In this document: one piece after another, positions 17,462 to 26,703 of the stretch | Numbering within the stretch: position 1 is the stretch's first letter | Layout: each line of letters begins with the position of its first letter | Assembly: GCF_003751805.1 (NCBI RefSeq) | Contig: NZ_RKHQ01000001.1 | Coordinates: 2,356,001-2,420,000, forward strand | Reading direction: 5' to 3' | From: Salana multivorans | Lineage (GTDB): Bacteria > Actinomycetota > Actinomycetes > Actinomycetales > Beutenbergiaceae | Length of the DNA stretch: 64,000 bases | Made by a program: the position numbers and the translations under genes | The notes under the pieces: model-generated | What the model was told of the DNA's origin: nothing | What the model saw: only the letters and a program-made list of their open reading frames with translations | The model's database searches: none

Positions 17462-17673
17462 GCCGCCCGTCGTACGGCGTCGTTCCGAAGATCGGCGGTC
17501 AGGTGGCCAAACCGCTGCAGGTCCTCCGCCGTCACGGGGCGGAGCGGCGTCGTGCTCAGCCGCTCCATCGCGATTCGGAGATACTCGTCGCGGGAGAGAC
17601 CGAGCCGAGCGGCGTCCGCCTCGATCTGCTGCAGCGCGCTCGAGGTGACGTTCCGGACCACCACATCCGTCAT
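17437..17673 (-). CDS. vapB: VapB-type ribbon-helix-helix antitoxin
   Basis: A 78-residue protein whose first 45 residues ([36 protein letters not shown], positions only partly quoted in the family) look like an Arc/MetJ ribbon-helix-helix. The rest, rich in Arg and Ala, would bind and inhibit the PIN toxin. ATG 17673 has GGAGG 8 nt upstream; a GTG nine bases further out has none. The start is only 27 nt after the upstream gene's stop. Antitoxins of this kind repress their own operon; a GATATC-centred patch at 17696-17701 is the only nearby dyad. Confidence 0.82.
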   Translation of the reverse strand: MTDVVVRNVTSSALQQIEADAARLGLSRDEYLRIAMERLSTTPLRPVTAEDLQRFGHLTADLRNDAVRRAAWGAPAPG

Positions 17674-17700
17674 GACGACCACCTCCGCTACTGGACGATA

Positions 17701-18174
17701 TCACCGGGCGCTGGCGGCCGGCCCGCCGACCGTCGTCGTCCCGGGCTCCCACGCGGACACCCGCGCGTCCGGCTGCACGACGACCTGGGTCAGGAGCTCG
17801 CGGCGGCGACGCGCGAGGGCGGCGTGCAGCAGGCTGGGCCCGATGAGCGCCGCGGCGTCCTCGACGTCGGGCCGCTCCCACACCACGACGAGGCGGGGCA
17901 GGCCCGCGTCGAGCAGGTGCGCGAGCAGGCCGGCGAGCCGCTCGGCCTCGCCCTCGCCGAACCGGCGGGGCATCTCCACCCGGGGCAGCACGGGCGCCAC
18001 GCGGCCCTCGTCGTCCAGCATGAGCAGCCACCACTGCCGCTGGTGCGCGGTGCCGACCAGGCGCGCGACGAGCTCGATCGCCTCGGTGGTCGAGCGCACG
18101 CGGGCCTCGTGCGGGTCGGGAGCCCGGCCACCGGGGGCGTCGGTCGTCGGCTGGTCGTCGTTCGTCGTCGTCAT
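17701..18174 (-). CDS. Conserved hypothetical actinobacterial protein
   Basis: A 157-residue soluble protein I cannot assign. Residues 1-25 are polar and probably disordered. The rest looks like a compact alpha/beta fold: [20 protein letters not shown] near residue 45, [20 protein letters not shown] near 92 and an Arg-rich helix [12 protein letters not shown] near 118. There is no signal peptide or membrane segment. ATG is preceded at 6 nt by CATCCT and no Shine-Dalgarno, suggesting a leaderless message. It precedes vapBC by 27 nt on the same strand, so read-through into the toxin-antitoxin genes is possible. Confidence 0.65.
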   Translation of the reverse strand: MTTTNDDQPTTDAPGGRAPDPHEARVRSTTEAIELVARLVGTAHQRQWWLLMLDDEGRVAPVLPRVEMPRRFGEGEAERLAGLLAHLLDAGLPRLVVVWERPDVEDAAALIGPSLLHAALARRRRELLTQVVVQPDARVSAWEPGTTTVGGPAASAR

Positions 18175-18317
18175 GGCTCGAGGATGACGATGCGGGCCCG
18201 CCGCCCGCCACGCTCGAACGCGACCCTGTGGACGGCCTCGTCGTCGACCGGGCGGTGGACAGCTCGCGCCCGCGTGACCTCCCCGACGGCCGGCGGATCG
18301 TGGCAGAGTGGTGGACC

Positions 18318-19184
18318 GTGTCCGAGGCTCTCACCACACCGTCGCAGCTCACCGTCGCCACCATCAACGTCAACGGCATCCGTGCCGCGATCCGCCGGGG
18401 GATGCCGGCGTGGGTCGCGGCCGCCCGGCCGGACGTCGTCCTCCTGCAGGAGCTGCGCGCCCCCGACGCGCTCGTGCGCGAGCTGCTCGCCGAGGTGCTC
18501 GGCGAGTGCCACGTCGTGCACGTCGAGGCCGCGGCGAAGGGGCGCGCGGGGGTGGCGATCGCCTCGCGGCTGCCGATCCGCGCCCACCGCCCGACGCTGC
18601 CCGTCGCCGACGGCGAGGAGGAGTTCGCCGGGGACGTCGGCCGCTGGGTCGAGGCCGACGTCGAGCTGCCGGACGGGCGCCTCGTGACGGTCGTGTCCAC
18701 CTACCTGTACTCCGGCACCGCCGACACCCCGTCGATGGACTGGAAGTACGCGCACCTCGACCGCGTCACCGCCCGCCTCGAGGAGCTGCACGCGAGCGCG
18801 CCGGGCGGCCGCCTCGTCGTCGGCGGAGACATCAACATCGGGCACCGCGAGCTCGACATCAAGAACTGGCGGGGCAACCGCAAGAGCGCCGGCTTCCTCC
18901 CGGCCGAGCGCGCCTACCTCGAGCGCTGGTACGGCGCGTGCGAGGACGGGGGGCTCGGGCTGGTCGACGTCGGGCGGCACCTCGCCGGCGAGGTCGACGG
19001 CCCCTACACCTGGTGGTCCTGGCGGGGACAGGCCTTCGACAACGACTCCGGCTGGCGCATCGACGTCCAGATCACGACGCCGCAGGGCGCCGCCGGGCTG
19101 GTCGGGGCGCGGGTGGACCGCGCGGCGAGCTACGCCGAGCGGTTCAGCGACCACGCCCCGTTCGTGGCGACCTACGCCTTCTGA
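18318..19184 (+). CDS. xth: Exodeoxyribonuclease III / AP endonuclease
   Basis: A 288-residue exonuclease-endonuclease-phosphatase fold enzyme, expected to cut at abasic sites in base-excision repair. Motifs in order are [15 protein letters not shown] (metal Glu), [39 protein letters not shown] and the C-terminal SDHAP with the catalytic Asp-His. The GTG at 18318 is the best start: the fold begins within ten residues and CAGAGT lies 8 nt upstream. More distant in-frame starts add unlikely residues. It diverges from the hypothetical gene and converges on the 5'-nucleotidase gene. Confidence 0.92.
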   Translation: MSEALTTPSQLTVATINVNGIRAAIRRGMPAWVAAARPDVVLLQELRAPDALVRELLAEVLGECHVVHVEAAAKGRAGVAIASRLPIRAHRPTLPVADGEEEFAGDVGRWVEADVELPDGRLVTVVSTYLYSGTADTPSMDWKYAHLDRVTARLEELHASAPGGRLVVGGDINIGHRELDIKNWRGNRKSAGFLPAERAYLERWYGACEDGGLGLVDVGRHLAGEVDGPYTWWSWRGQAFDNDSGWRIDVQITTPQGAAGLVGARVDRAASYAERFSDHAPFVATYAF

Positions 19185-19289
19185 CCGTCGGGGCCGTGCG
19201 TCGGAGGCTCCGGCGCGTCGCCGCGGCGAGAGCTCCCGGCGTCACGCGCCCCGAACCACCCCGACGCCCACCCGGAGCCGGTACGACGA

Positions 19290-19323
19290 AGCCGGTGGGC
19301 CACCCGTCGGCGACCCACCGGCT
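19290..19323. terminator. Bidirectional hairpin terminator
   Basis: A 10-bp perfect stem (19290-19299 with 19314-19323) with a 14-nt loop, between the convergent xth and 5'-nucleotidase genes. Confidence 0.7.
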
Positions 19324-19346
19324 CCACGCGGTCCGGCCGACGCCGG

Positions 19347-21404
19347 CTAGCGCGTCCTCATCGAGCGGCGCCGCCAGACCAGCGCGAGGCCGCCGACGAC
19401 GGCAAGGCCCAGGGCAACGGCCACGATGCCCCCGACGCTGGCACCGGTGCTGCCCAGCTCGCCGCCCCTCGTCGACGACGGCGACGCGGACGCCGGCGCG
19501 CTCGATCCCGGCTCGCTCGGCGTCGTCGTGCCCGTCGGGCCGGTGGGGTCCGACGGATCGGGCGACGGGCTGACGGACGGGCTCGTCGTGTCCGTCGGCG
19601 TCGGCTCCTCGGCCTGCGTGATGAGCGACCAGTTCGCCTCGTGGAAGGCGGCCTGGTCCAGCTCACCGGCCTGCGTCGCGTACTCGATGATGAGCTGGCG
19701 GATCTCGAGCTGCTCGTCCCAGATCGGCACCATGTCACCGACCGGGAACCCGCCGCCCCCGTTCGCGCGGTAGTTGTTGACGGCGAGCACGAGCCGGTCG
19801 TCGTCGGCGACCGGCGCGCCGTCCCAGGCGAGGTCGACGATCCGCTCGCCCACCGGCCTGGTGACGTCGATCCGGTAGCTGACCCCCGTGAGCGCGTCGT
19901 AGTTGTAGTCGGGGATGCCGCGCGTCTCGCCCGGGTACAGCGCGCCGGTGTGCGTCTCGGGGTCCCACGGGTCCTCCGGCGTCGCCTGCTTGAAGTAGCG
20001 CGCCGAGTACTCGAGATAGGCCTTGAGCTGCGCCCCCGTCATGAGCGACGCCTGGAGCGTGTTGTCGTAGATGTAGAGACCCGCGATGTCCTTGATCGTC
20101 AGGTCGCCGGCGGGGAAGACCGACGTGCGCGAGAACGGCGACGTCTGCGCGACCACGGGCAGCCCCGCGTACTCGGTCTCGCTCAGGCCGAGCGTGACCG
20201 CGTCGACCATGACCTGCCCGATGAGGTCGAGGATCGGGGTGTCCTCGTACCGCGAGGTCGCCGTCGTCATCTCCTCGAGGTTCGTCGCGACCGTCGTGTT
20301 GACGTAGTCGACGGTCCTCGTGTGCTGCTCGGCGAGCACGGGGTTCTCCGTGAGGAGCGCGGAGTCGGCGTAGTCCCGCGCGTACCGCGGCGTGACGAGC
20401 GCGGCGACGGCCTCGTCGCTCGCGGGCCAGTCGACGCGGTAGGCGCCGCCGGCCGTCCTCGTGAGCGGGAGCTGGACGTCGGAGACGGAGCGCGCCCAGA
20501 AGTACGGCTGGGTGAAGAGCACCGGGTCGCCGTCGGGCGCCGCGAACACCCGGGCCGGGACGTCGACGTGGGAGTGCCCGCCGATGACCAGGTCGATGTC
20601 GTTCACCAGCGACGCGACCGAGGCGGCGACGTTCTCCTCCAGGTCGGCCTCGCGCCACTCGTAGCCGTCGGCGTCGAGGCCCGAGTGGACGAGCGCGACG
20701 ACGATCTCCGCGCCGTCGGCCTTCATCTCCGGGACGACCTCGCGCGCCGTGGCGACGAGGTCGCGGAACTCCAGGACGCCGTCGACGATCGCCTTGTCCC
20801 AGACCCGGACGCCGGGCGTCACGAGGCCGAGAACGCCGACCTTGACCGTGTGCCCGTCGATGACGCGCTCGATGATCTCGTACGGCTGGAACGCCGGGTC
20901 GCCCGTGGTGGCGTCGACGACGTTCGCGCCGAGGAGCGGTGCGTCGTAGGAGTCCTCGACGTCACCGAGCAGGTCGAGCCCGTAGTTGAACTCGTGGTTG
21001 CCGAGGTTGAGCGCGTCGTAGTCCAGCGCGTTGAACGCCTCGGCCATCGGGTTGGTCTCCCAGCCCGGGTCGCCCTCGTCGCGCTGGGCCAGGTAGGTCA
21101 GCGGCGTGCCCTGGATGGCGTCGCCGTTGTCGAGCAGCAGGACGGAGTCGGGCGCTCGCTCGCCGCGGACCTGCTCGACGATGCTCGCGGCGCGGCTCAT
21201 CCCGAGCTGGTTGTTGCCCGTGTACGGGGCGTCGGCGAAGTAGTCCCAGTTGTAGACGTGCCCGTGGACGTCGGTGGTGGCCAGGACGGTGAGCGTGATC
21301 TCGTCGTCCGCCTGGGCCGGGGCGGCCAGCAGGGGGACGAGCGCCAGGGCTCCCACCACGGCGGTCGGGAGGAACGAGCTCCGTCGTCGATGCGTTCGTG
21401 TCAC
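19347..21404 (-). CDS. Secreted surface-anchored 5'-nucleotidase / UDP-sugar hydrolase family phosphoesterase
   Basis: A 685-residue exported enzyme that should remove phosphate from external nucleotides. A signal peptide ends near APAQA (residue 32). The metallophosphatase domain shows TTDVHGH, DNGDAIQGT, LGNHEFNYG and IGGHSHVD. The 5'-nucleotidase C-terminal domain spans about 370-575 (ANGGGGFPVGD). A Thr/Ser/Pro stalk of about 65 residues leads to LGSTGAS, a hydrophobic helix and RRRSMRTR, the layout of a sortase-type wall anchor with a non-standard motif. The GTG at 21404 is the start consistent with the signal peptide. Released nucleosides could feed the salvage genes at 38.9-53 kb. Confidence 0.88.
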   Translation of the reverse strand: MTRTHRRRSSFLPTAVVGALALVPLLAAPAQADDEITLTVLATTDVHGHVYNWDYFADAPYTGNNQLGMSRAASIVEQVRGERAPDSVLLLDNGDAIQGTPLTYLAQRDEGDPGWETNPMAEAFNALDYDALNLGNHEFNYGLDLLGDVEDSYDAPLLGANVVDATTGDPAFQPYEIIERVIDGHTVKVGVLGLVTPGVRVWDKAIVDGVLEFRDLVATAREVVPEMKADGAEIVVALVHSGLDADGYEWREADLEENVAASVASLVNDIDLVIGGHSHVDVPARVFAAPDGDPVLFTQPYFWARSVSDVQLPLTRTAGGAYRVDWPASDEAVAALVTPRYARDYADSALLTENPVLAEQHTRTVDYVNTTVATNLEEMTTATSRYEDTPILDLIGQVMVDAVTLGLSETEYAGLPVVAQTSPFSRTSVFPAGDLTIKDIAGLYIYDNTLQASLMTGAQLKAYLEYSARYFKQATPEDPWDPETHTGALYPGETRGIPDYNYDALTGVSYRIDVTRPVGERIVDLAWDGAPVADDDRLVLAVNNYRANGGGGFPVGDMVPIWDEQLEIRQLIIEYATQAGELDQAAFHEANWSLITQAEEPTPTDTTSPSVSPSPDPSDPTGPTGTTTPSEPGSSAPASASPSSTRGGELGSTGASVGGIVAVALGLAVVGGLALVWRRRSMRTR

Positions 21405-21445
21405 GGTCGCGCTTTCGTGTCGGGTGCCCCCCGCACAGGTGTGAC

Positions 21446-21458
21446 TCGATGGTATCGA
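21446..21458. promoter_or_regulatory. Dyad TCGATGGTATCGA at the 5'-nucleotidase promoter
   Basis: TCGAT and ATCGA flank a 3-nt centre. On the minus strand it contains TACCAT, a good -10 (21454-21449) that would start transcription about 38 nt before the GTG. A regulator bound here would cover the promoter. Confidence 0.45.
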
Positions 21459-21553
21459 AGCGACCGGCCGGATTTCTTGCGTCCAGCCGTGGTCGAGCTC
21501 GGGCCGGGCGGACGGGGCCGACCCACCGGCTCGACCCGGCCGGGACCGGTCCG

Positions 21554-22771
21554 TCAGAGCCCGCCGCGCAGGGCGGCGACGGGTTCGAGCGAGGCCGCCT
21601 TGATCGCGGGGTAGGCGCCGGCGACGAGCCCGATGACGCCGCCGAGCGCGGCGGCGGCGAACGCGATCGGCATGTCGATGATCGGTGTCCACTGCTGCGC
21701 GGCGGAGACGATCACGACCGTGACGACGCCGAGGGCCGACCCGAGGAAGCCGCCGAGGAGCCCGACGACGACCGACTCCACGATGAACTGGAGCGCCACC
21801 TGACCGCGCGTCGCGCCGAGGGCGCGCCGCAGCCCGATCTCGCCGACCCGCTCCATGACCGACAGGAGCGTGACGTTCGCGATGCCGAGGCCGCCGACGA
21901 TGAGGGCGACCGCACCGAGCGCGATGAAGATGTAGTTGATGCTCCCGCGCACGTTGCGCTGCAGCTCGCCCCCGGCGCGGGGTGCTTGCACCTTGACGTT
22001 GTCCGGGGTGTTCGGCGCGAGCGCGATCGGGACCTGCTCCGCGACGAGGTCGCCGGCGCCGACCGCGATCCGCATCTGCAGCTCGCTGGCGGCCTGGAGG
22101 TCGAAGTCGGCGCGGGCCGTGCCGAGCGGCAGGATCACCGAGTCGAGCAGGTCCCGGCGGCGGGCGGTCTCGTCGAGGATCCCGATGACCGTGTACGCCT
22201 TGTCGCCGATGAAGATGGCGGGCTGGGAGTCGACGCGGTTGACGCCGAGCCGCTGCGCCGCCCCGGCGCCGAGGACGACGACGCGGTTGGCCCGCTCGTC
22301 GTGGCCCGCGTCGAACATGCGGCCGGTCGAGAGCGTGGCGCGCACGGCCTCGAGCAGACCGGGCGAGGCCGCGACGACGGACGGGTTGGCGAGCTGCGCC
22401 GCGCTCGGGTCGACGACGGGAACGGCCGAGATCCGGGCGCCAGCCACGTCGACGTCGGCGAGCAGGGCCGCGGCCTCCACGCCGTTGAGCCGCTCCACGC
22501 GCTCGGGGGCGTTCCACGGCATCGTCATCTTGGCGCGCGAGTCGCCGCCCATCGTGTTCGTCGTCTCGGGCGAGGCGACGGCCTGGGTCGCCGCGACGGC
22601 GTCGAACTGCTTCGCGATCTGTCCGGCGCCGGTCTGGGCCATGCCGAGCGTGACGACGACGGCCGCGATGCCGAGCACCGTGCCGAGGATCGTCAGGACG
22701 AGCCGCCCGGGGCGCGAGCCGATGCCGTGGGACGCCTCGACGAGGAGGTCGCGCGCCGACAGCCCGCTCAT
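21554..22771 (-). CDS. MacB-type ABC transporter permease
   Basis: A 405-residue membrane protein of the FtsX/MacB class. One helix near residues 25-45 (LTILGTVLGIAAVVVTLG) is followed by a 230-residue extracytoplasmic MacB_PCD domain. Three more helices lie at about 280-305, 328-355 and 370-395, with ERVGEIGLRRALGATRGQV in the coupling loop. These permeases do mechanotransmission or efflux rather than channel transport. It is the last gene of the four-gene minus-strand operon and overlaps the ATPase gene by 4 nt. The substrate is unknown. Confidence 0.9.
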   Translation of the reverse strand: MSGLSARDLLVEASHGIGSRPGRLVLTILGTVLGIAAVVVTLGMAQTGAGQIAKQFDAVAATQAVASPETTNTMGGDSRAKMTMPWNAPERVERLNGVEAAALLADVDVAGARISAVPVVDPSAAQLANPSVVAASPGLLEAVRATLSTGRMFDAGHDERANRVVVLGAGAAQRLGVNRVDSQPAIFIGDKAYTVIGILDETARRRDLLDSVILPLGTARADFDLQAASELQMRIAVGAGDLVAEQVPIALAPNTPDNVKVQAPRAGGELQRNVRGSINYIFIALGAVALIVGGLGIANVTLLSVMERVGEIGLRRALGATRGQVALQFIVESVVVGLLGGFLGSALGVVTVVIVSAAQQWTPIIDMPIAFAAAALGGVIGLVAGAYPAIKAASLEPVAALRGGL

Positions 22772-23553
22772 CGCACGACCTCCAGCAGCCCGTCGGAGAT
22801 CCTGACCTGACGCTCGGCCCTCGCCGCGACGTCCTCCTCGTGGGTGATGACCGCGAGCGTGAGCCCGTCGGCGTGCAGCTCGTCGAACAGGTCGAGCACC
22901 TCGCCGGACGTCACCGAGTCGAGGTTTCCCGTCGGCTCGTCGGCCAGGAGGAGCGTCGGCGTCGTCGACACGGCGCGCGCGACGGCGACGCGCTGCCGCT
23001 CGCCGCCGGAGAGGGTGGTCGGACGGAAGTCCATCCGGTGGGCGAGGCCGACGCGGTCGAGGGCGGCGACGGCTCGGTCGGCGCGCTCCTCGCGGGGCAC
23101 GCCGGCGTAGGTCCCGGCGAGCATGACGTTCTCCAGCACGGTGCGGTGGGGCAGCAGGTGGAAGGCCTGGAAGACGAACCCGATCCGGCCGGCCCGCAGG
23201 GCGGTCCGGCGGCGCTCGTCGACGCTGTGGGTCGGCTCGCCGTCGAGGAAGTACTCCCCGGCGGTGGGCCGGTCGAGCAGCCCGAGCAGGTTGAGCAGCG
23301 TCGACTTGCCCGAGCCGGACGGGCCGACGATCGAGAGGTAGTCGCCCCGCTCCACGACCAGGTCGGTCGGCCGGAGCGCGAGCACGGGCGGCGAACCGGG
23401 GAACGACCTGGCCATCCCGCGCAGCTCGATGACGGGCTGCTCGGCCTCGATGACGTCGTCGTCCTCCTCGGGCTCGGCGACCATCTGCGCCAGGCCCGTG
23501 TCGCGCACGCCGTCGTCGCGGTGCCGACGGCGCAGCCGCAGGGGGCTACGCAT
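22768..23553 (-). CDS. MacB/LolD-type ABC transporter ATPase
   Basis: A 261-residue cytoplasmic ATPase. A charged N-terminal extension of about 40 residues precedes the domain. Walker A is GPSGSGKST, the Q-loop [18 protein letters not shown], the signature [14 protein letters not shown] and Walker [13 protein letters not shown], all typical of the LolD/MacB/FtsE branch. It overlaps the adaptor gene by 8 nt and the permease gene by 4 nt, so all three are translated together as one efflux machine. Confidence 0.92.
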   Translation of the reverse strand: MRSPLRLRRRHRDDGVRDTGLAQMVAEPEEDDDVIEAEQPVIELRGMARSFPGSPPVLALRPTDLVVERGDYLSIVGPSGSGKSTLLNLLGLLDRPTAGEYFLDGEPTHSVDERRRTALRAGRIGFVFQAFHLLPHRTVLENVMLAGTYAGVPREERADRAVAALDRVGLAHRMDFRPTTLSGGERQRVAVARAVSTTPTLLLADEPTGNLDSVTSGEVLDLFDELHADGLTLAVITHEEDVAARAERQVRISDGLLEVVR

Positions 23554-25333
23554 CCTCGCTTGTCTCCTCGGCCGGCGTCTCCTCCGAGTCGCCGGAGCCG
23601 TTCGAGTCGCCGGAGCCCGACTCCTCCGACCGGTCCGAGCTCCCGGGGCTCGCGCCCGCCGACCCGTCGCTCTGACCGACGACGACGAGGTCGCCGACGT
23701 CGAGCGGTGACTGCGCGGAGACGATCTCGGTGTACCCGTTGGCGGACAGGCCGATCGTCACCACGACCAGCTCGGGCTGCTCCGCGCCCGGACGCATGAC
23801 CTCGACCCGCACCTCGCCGCCGGCGCCGGCCGTGAGCGCGGCGTCGGGAACCGCGAGCACCTCGCCGTCGGTCGAGGAGACCGGGATGGTGACGCGGACG
23901 TTGGTGCCGACGAGCGCGCTGCGCTGCTCCTCGGTGAGCTCGTCGGGGGTGAGGACGAGGTACGTCCGTCCCGCCTTGCTCCCGTCGCCGCTGCCGCCGT
24001 CCCCGCCGCTCTGGTTCGGGTTCTGCTTCGTGATCTCCTGGATCGTCGCGTTGAGCGTGAGGTCGCCCGAGCTGAGCTGGGCGGTGTGGCCGACCTCGAG
24101 CAGCGCGGCGTCGGCGTCGGCGACGTTGGCCACGATCTGCAGCGTCGCGCCGGAGATCGTCATGACCGCGCCGTTGACCGTGCTGCCGCGCTCGACCTCG
24201 ACCGAGTCGACCCGGCGGGGGAGGTTCGCCAGGTACACGATCTCGCTCGCCGGCAGCGGCGTCAGCACGTCCCGCTGGGCCTGGCTGAGTGCCTCGCGGG
24301 CGTCGTCGAGCGAGCGACGGGCCGCGTCGCGCGCCGACACCTCACCGGACGTGTCGGCCCCGGCGAGGGCCTCGCTGCGCTGCGCCTTGGCGAGCCGCAG
24401 CGCGTCCTCGGCGTCCGCGACGGACATCCCGCACGGTTCCCTCTGACCCGTCTCCGGGTCCGCCGGGGCGTTGGCGCAGGCCCAGGCGTCGTCGAGGGCG
24501 CGCTGGGCGGCGTTGACCTGGTTGTCGGCGGCGATCCGGTCGGAGTCCTTGGGGCCGCGGGAGGCCTGGTCCAGCGTGGCCTGCGCCATCGCGAGCGACT
24601 CCTCGGCCGAGCGGACGCCGTCCTCCGCGGCGCGCAGGGCCTCGCGCGCCCCCTCCGCTGGTTCGGGTGCCGGGTAGCCGGCGCGGGCGTAGAGCGCCGC
24701 GACGGCGCCCGCCGTCTGCGCGTCGTACGTCCCGGAGGTGCCCGGGTCGAGCCCCAGCTCGATGAGGGAGGACTGGAGCTGGGCGACGTCCGGTCCGGAC
24801 GCGCCGGCGCGCAGCGTCCGGTAGACCGGCAGGTCGCCCGGCAGCGCGATGACGGGGCGTCCGGCGACCTCGAGGAGGACGGAGGCAGGCTGGACCTCGG
24901 TGCCGACCTCGGGAACCGCGCCCGTCACGACGGCCGGGCCGCCGATGTCGCCGGTCTCCAGCGTGACGGCGACCGCGTCGTCGTACACCGCGTCGCCGCG
25001 GGCGAGCACGTCGGCGGAGATGATCCGCGACTCGACCTCGACGGTGATCGGTCCGGCCTCGGGCGGCTTGCTCTCGGCCGCGATCTGAGCCGGCGACTTG
25101 ACGAAGCGCCCGATGACGAGGCCGATGCCGAGCGCCACGACCGCGACGGCCGCGAGGACCCACACGGTCTTGTTCACGCCGGTCCTGGCGTGCGCCTTGG
25201 CCAGCTCGAGATCGGTCCCGGCGGTGGTGGTCGCCGCCGGGTCGGCGACGGCGGAGCCGACGGGGTCGGTCGAGCCGGCGTCGTCCGACCCGCCGGGGCC
25301 CTCGAGGTCTCCGGCGGGGGGCTGCGACGTCAC
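23546..25333 (-). CDS. Efflux adaptor (HlyD/MacA-like) with peptidoglycan-binding domain
   Basis: A 595-residue membrane-anchored adaptor. A polar N-terminus is followed by one helix at about residues 53-75. A PG_binding_1-like module lies near 160-210 (LRAGASGPDVAQLQSSLIELGL), then a long coiled-coil rich in Ala/Glu/Arg (about 215-370), beta-barrel segments, and an acidic Ser/Gly/Glu tail. In actinobacteria such proteins sit with MacB-like ATPase and permease genes and probably tie the complex to the cell wall. The GTG start overlaps the lipoprotein stop (GTGA). The cargo is unknown. Confidence 0.85.
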   Translation of the reverse strand: MTSQPPAGDLEGPGGSDDAGSTDPVGSAVADPAATTTAGTDLELAKAHARTGVNKTVWVLAAVAVVALGIGLVIGRFVKSPAQIAAESKPPEAGPITVEVESRIISADVLARGDAVYDDAVAVTLETGDIGGPAVVTGAVPEVGTEVQPASVLLEVAGRPVIALPGDLPVYRTLRAGASGPDVAQLQSSLIELGLDPGTSGTYDAQTAGAVAALYARAGYPAPEPAEGAREALRAAEDGVRSAEESLAMAQATLDQASRGPKDSDRIAADNQVNAAQRALDDAWACANAPADPETGQREPCGMSVADAEDALRLAKAQRSEALAGADTSGEVSARDAARRSLDDAREALSQAQRDVLTPLPASEIVYLANLPRRVDSVEVERGSTVNGAVMTISGATLQIVANVADADAALLEVGHTAQLSSGDLTLNATIQEITKQNPNQSGGDGGSGDGSKAGRTYLVLTPDELTEEQRSALVGTNVRVTIPVSSTDGEVLAVPDAALTAGAGGEVRVEVMRPGAEQPELVVVTIGLSANGYTEIVSAQSPLDVGDLVVVGQSDGSAGASPGSSDRSEESGSGDSNGSGDSEETPAEETSEDA

Positions 25334-26373
25334 TTCTGGAGCTCCTGGGCCGCGGCGGAGAGCTCCTCGAGAGCGTCCTTGTTGGCGTCGACGAACTCCT
25401 GCTCGATCTTGAACTGGATGCTCAGCTGCTCCTGCTGGTAGTTCAGCTCGTCCTGGCAGGTGAAGTCGGCGACCGCGGTCTGGAGCTCCTGCTCCTTGAT
25501 CGGGGCGAGCTCCTCGTCGCTCGGGCCCATGTACTCCGGGTCGTCCTCGTGCCCCTCCCAGAGGCCGTTCTGGAGGTCGTAGATCGACTGCTGCGCCTCG
25601 TTCGGGTTCGCGAAGGTGTAGCCGGCGTCGGCCATGCAGGAGGACCACTTGCCGGTGAGGTCGGCCATCCGCGGGTCGGACTCAGCCTTGGTGTACAGCT
25701 CGCCCATCTGCGCGAACAGCTCGGCGAAGCGCGGGTCCTCGTAGAGGGAGTTCATCGCGGTCCACGGGTCGTCGGCCTCGAGCTCGTGCTGCGCCCAGCC
25801 GTAGCAGCCGCTGTCCTCCCAGTTCCACTCGTACTCCTCCATGTCGGCGTCCTCGTCCCACTCCTGGGGGGCGCCCCAGAGGGCCTCCTGCCACGCGGTG
25901 AGCTCGCTCTCGGACATGGAGTCGATGATGTCCTGGTTCGGGTCGACCCACTCCTCGGGCTCCTGCAGCTCCATCTCCTCCTGGCCGGGCCAGCTGAAGG
26001 CGCCGTAGCCGTACTGCTGCGCGAACTCGAGGGTGCCCCACTGCGGGCCGTCCTCGTTGGACGAGCCGACGTAGGTGGTGCGCGAGCTCTGCGGGTTGTA
26101 CTCGAAGCCCTGGTCCGCCATGCACTGGGCGACGAGGTCCTCCGTCTTGCGGTCACGCTCGTCGTAGAACGCCTGCTGCTCCTCCTGGGACATGTCGCCC
26201 ATGACGTTGAACGCCTCGAAGTAGCTGTTGATCGGCGAGTCCTCGTACGTCAGGTCACCCCCGGAGCCGCCCCCGTCGCCGTTGCTGCAGGCCGCGAGGG
26301 CCGCGACGAGGACGAGGACGGCGCCGGTGGCTGCTGACCTGCGCGGGGTCAGGGACCGCGGGGTGGTGGACAT
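25330..26373 (-). CDS. Acidic, Trp-rich lipoprotein heading the efflux operon
   Basis: A 347-residue lipoprotein with lipobox LAAC at about residues 27-30. The mature part is very acidic and rich in Glu, Asp, Gln and Trp, with several Cys: two related elements, AQCMADQGFEYNP and SSCMADAGYTFANP, plus DSGCYGWAQ and DFTCQDE, so disulfides outside the cell are likely. No known domain is recognised. ATG 26373 is chosen because AAGGAG lies 9 nt upstream; a GTG at 26391 overlaps that site. It is the first gene of the lipoprotein-adaptor-ATPase-permease operon, which suggests a substrate-capture or wall-side role. Confidence 0.8.
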   Translation of the reverse strand: MSTTPRSLTPRRSAATGAVLVLVAALAACSNGDGGGSGGDLTYEDSPINSYFEAFNVMGDMSQEEQQAFYDERDRKTEDLVAQCMADQGFEYNPQSSRTTYVGSSNEDGPQWGTLEFAQQYGYGAFSWPGQEEMELQEPEEWVDPNQDIIDSMSESELTAWQEALWGAPQEWDEDADMEEYEWNWEDSGCYGWAQHELEADDPWTAMNSLYEDPRFAELFAQMGELYTKAESDPRMADLTGKWSSCMADAGYTFANPNEAQQSIYDLQNGLWEGHEDDPEYMGPSDEELAPIKEQELQTAVADFTCQDELNYQQEQLSIQFKIEQEFVDANKDALEELSAAAQELQK

Positions 26374-26703
26374 CGTCGTCGTCTCCTTCACGTTTCACTT
26401 ACCCGGTAACTATCGGGCTGGTAGGACCGTACCCGATCGCGGGCTCTCGTACAGGTAGTGTCCGCTCGAGCGTGTTTCGTGCACATCGTTCGTGAGGATG
26501 ATCGGGACACGTCGGGGGTCATCCCGCGGGCGGTGTGTCCCGCGCCGCGGCTCGTCCGGCGCGCCGACGCCGCGGCCAGGCGGCCGGGGACGCCGGAGTG
26601 GTCTCGGTGGCGCGCGTCGGTCGCGGCCGGGACGTCGCGAGCCGGCCGCCTCCGCCCGCGTCGAACGGTGGGGCCGACGCGCGGGACGCCGGACCGCGAG
26701 GCG
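26374..26703. other. 330-base region between the efflux operon and galK
   Basis: No supported gene. It holds the efflux-operon upstream region, including the palindrome TTACCCGGTAA at 26399-26409 and a local A/T enrichment. The remaining 250 bases are GC-rich with no clear structure. Confidence 0.5.
26399..26409. promoter_or_regulatory. Palindrome TTACCCGGTAA before the efflux operon
   Basis: TTACC and GGTAA flank one base, 26 nt upstream of the lipoprotein ATG. Position and symmetry suit a repressor site, but no regulator gene is adjacent. Confidence 0.35.

Noticed and set aside
17045-17673. vapBC as part of an antiphage defence island
   Set aside because: The pair is alone among housekeeping and hypothetical genes; there is no other defence gene nearby.
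19347-22517. One minus-strand frame of more than 1000 residues joining the 5'-nucleotidase with upstream sequence
   Set aside because: The upstream part is an alternative frame of the MacB permease. The signal peptide at 21404 marks the true start.
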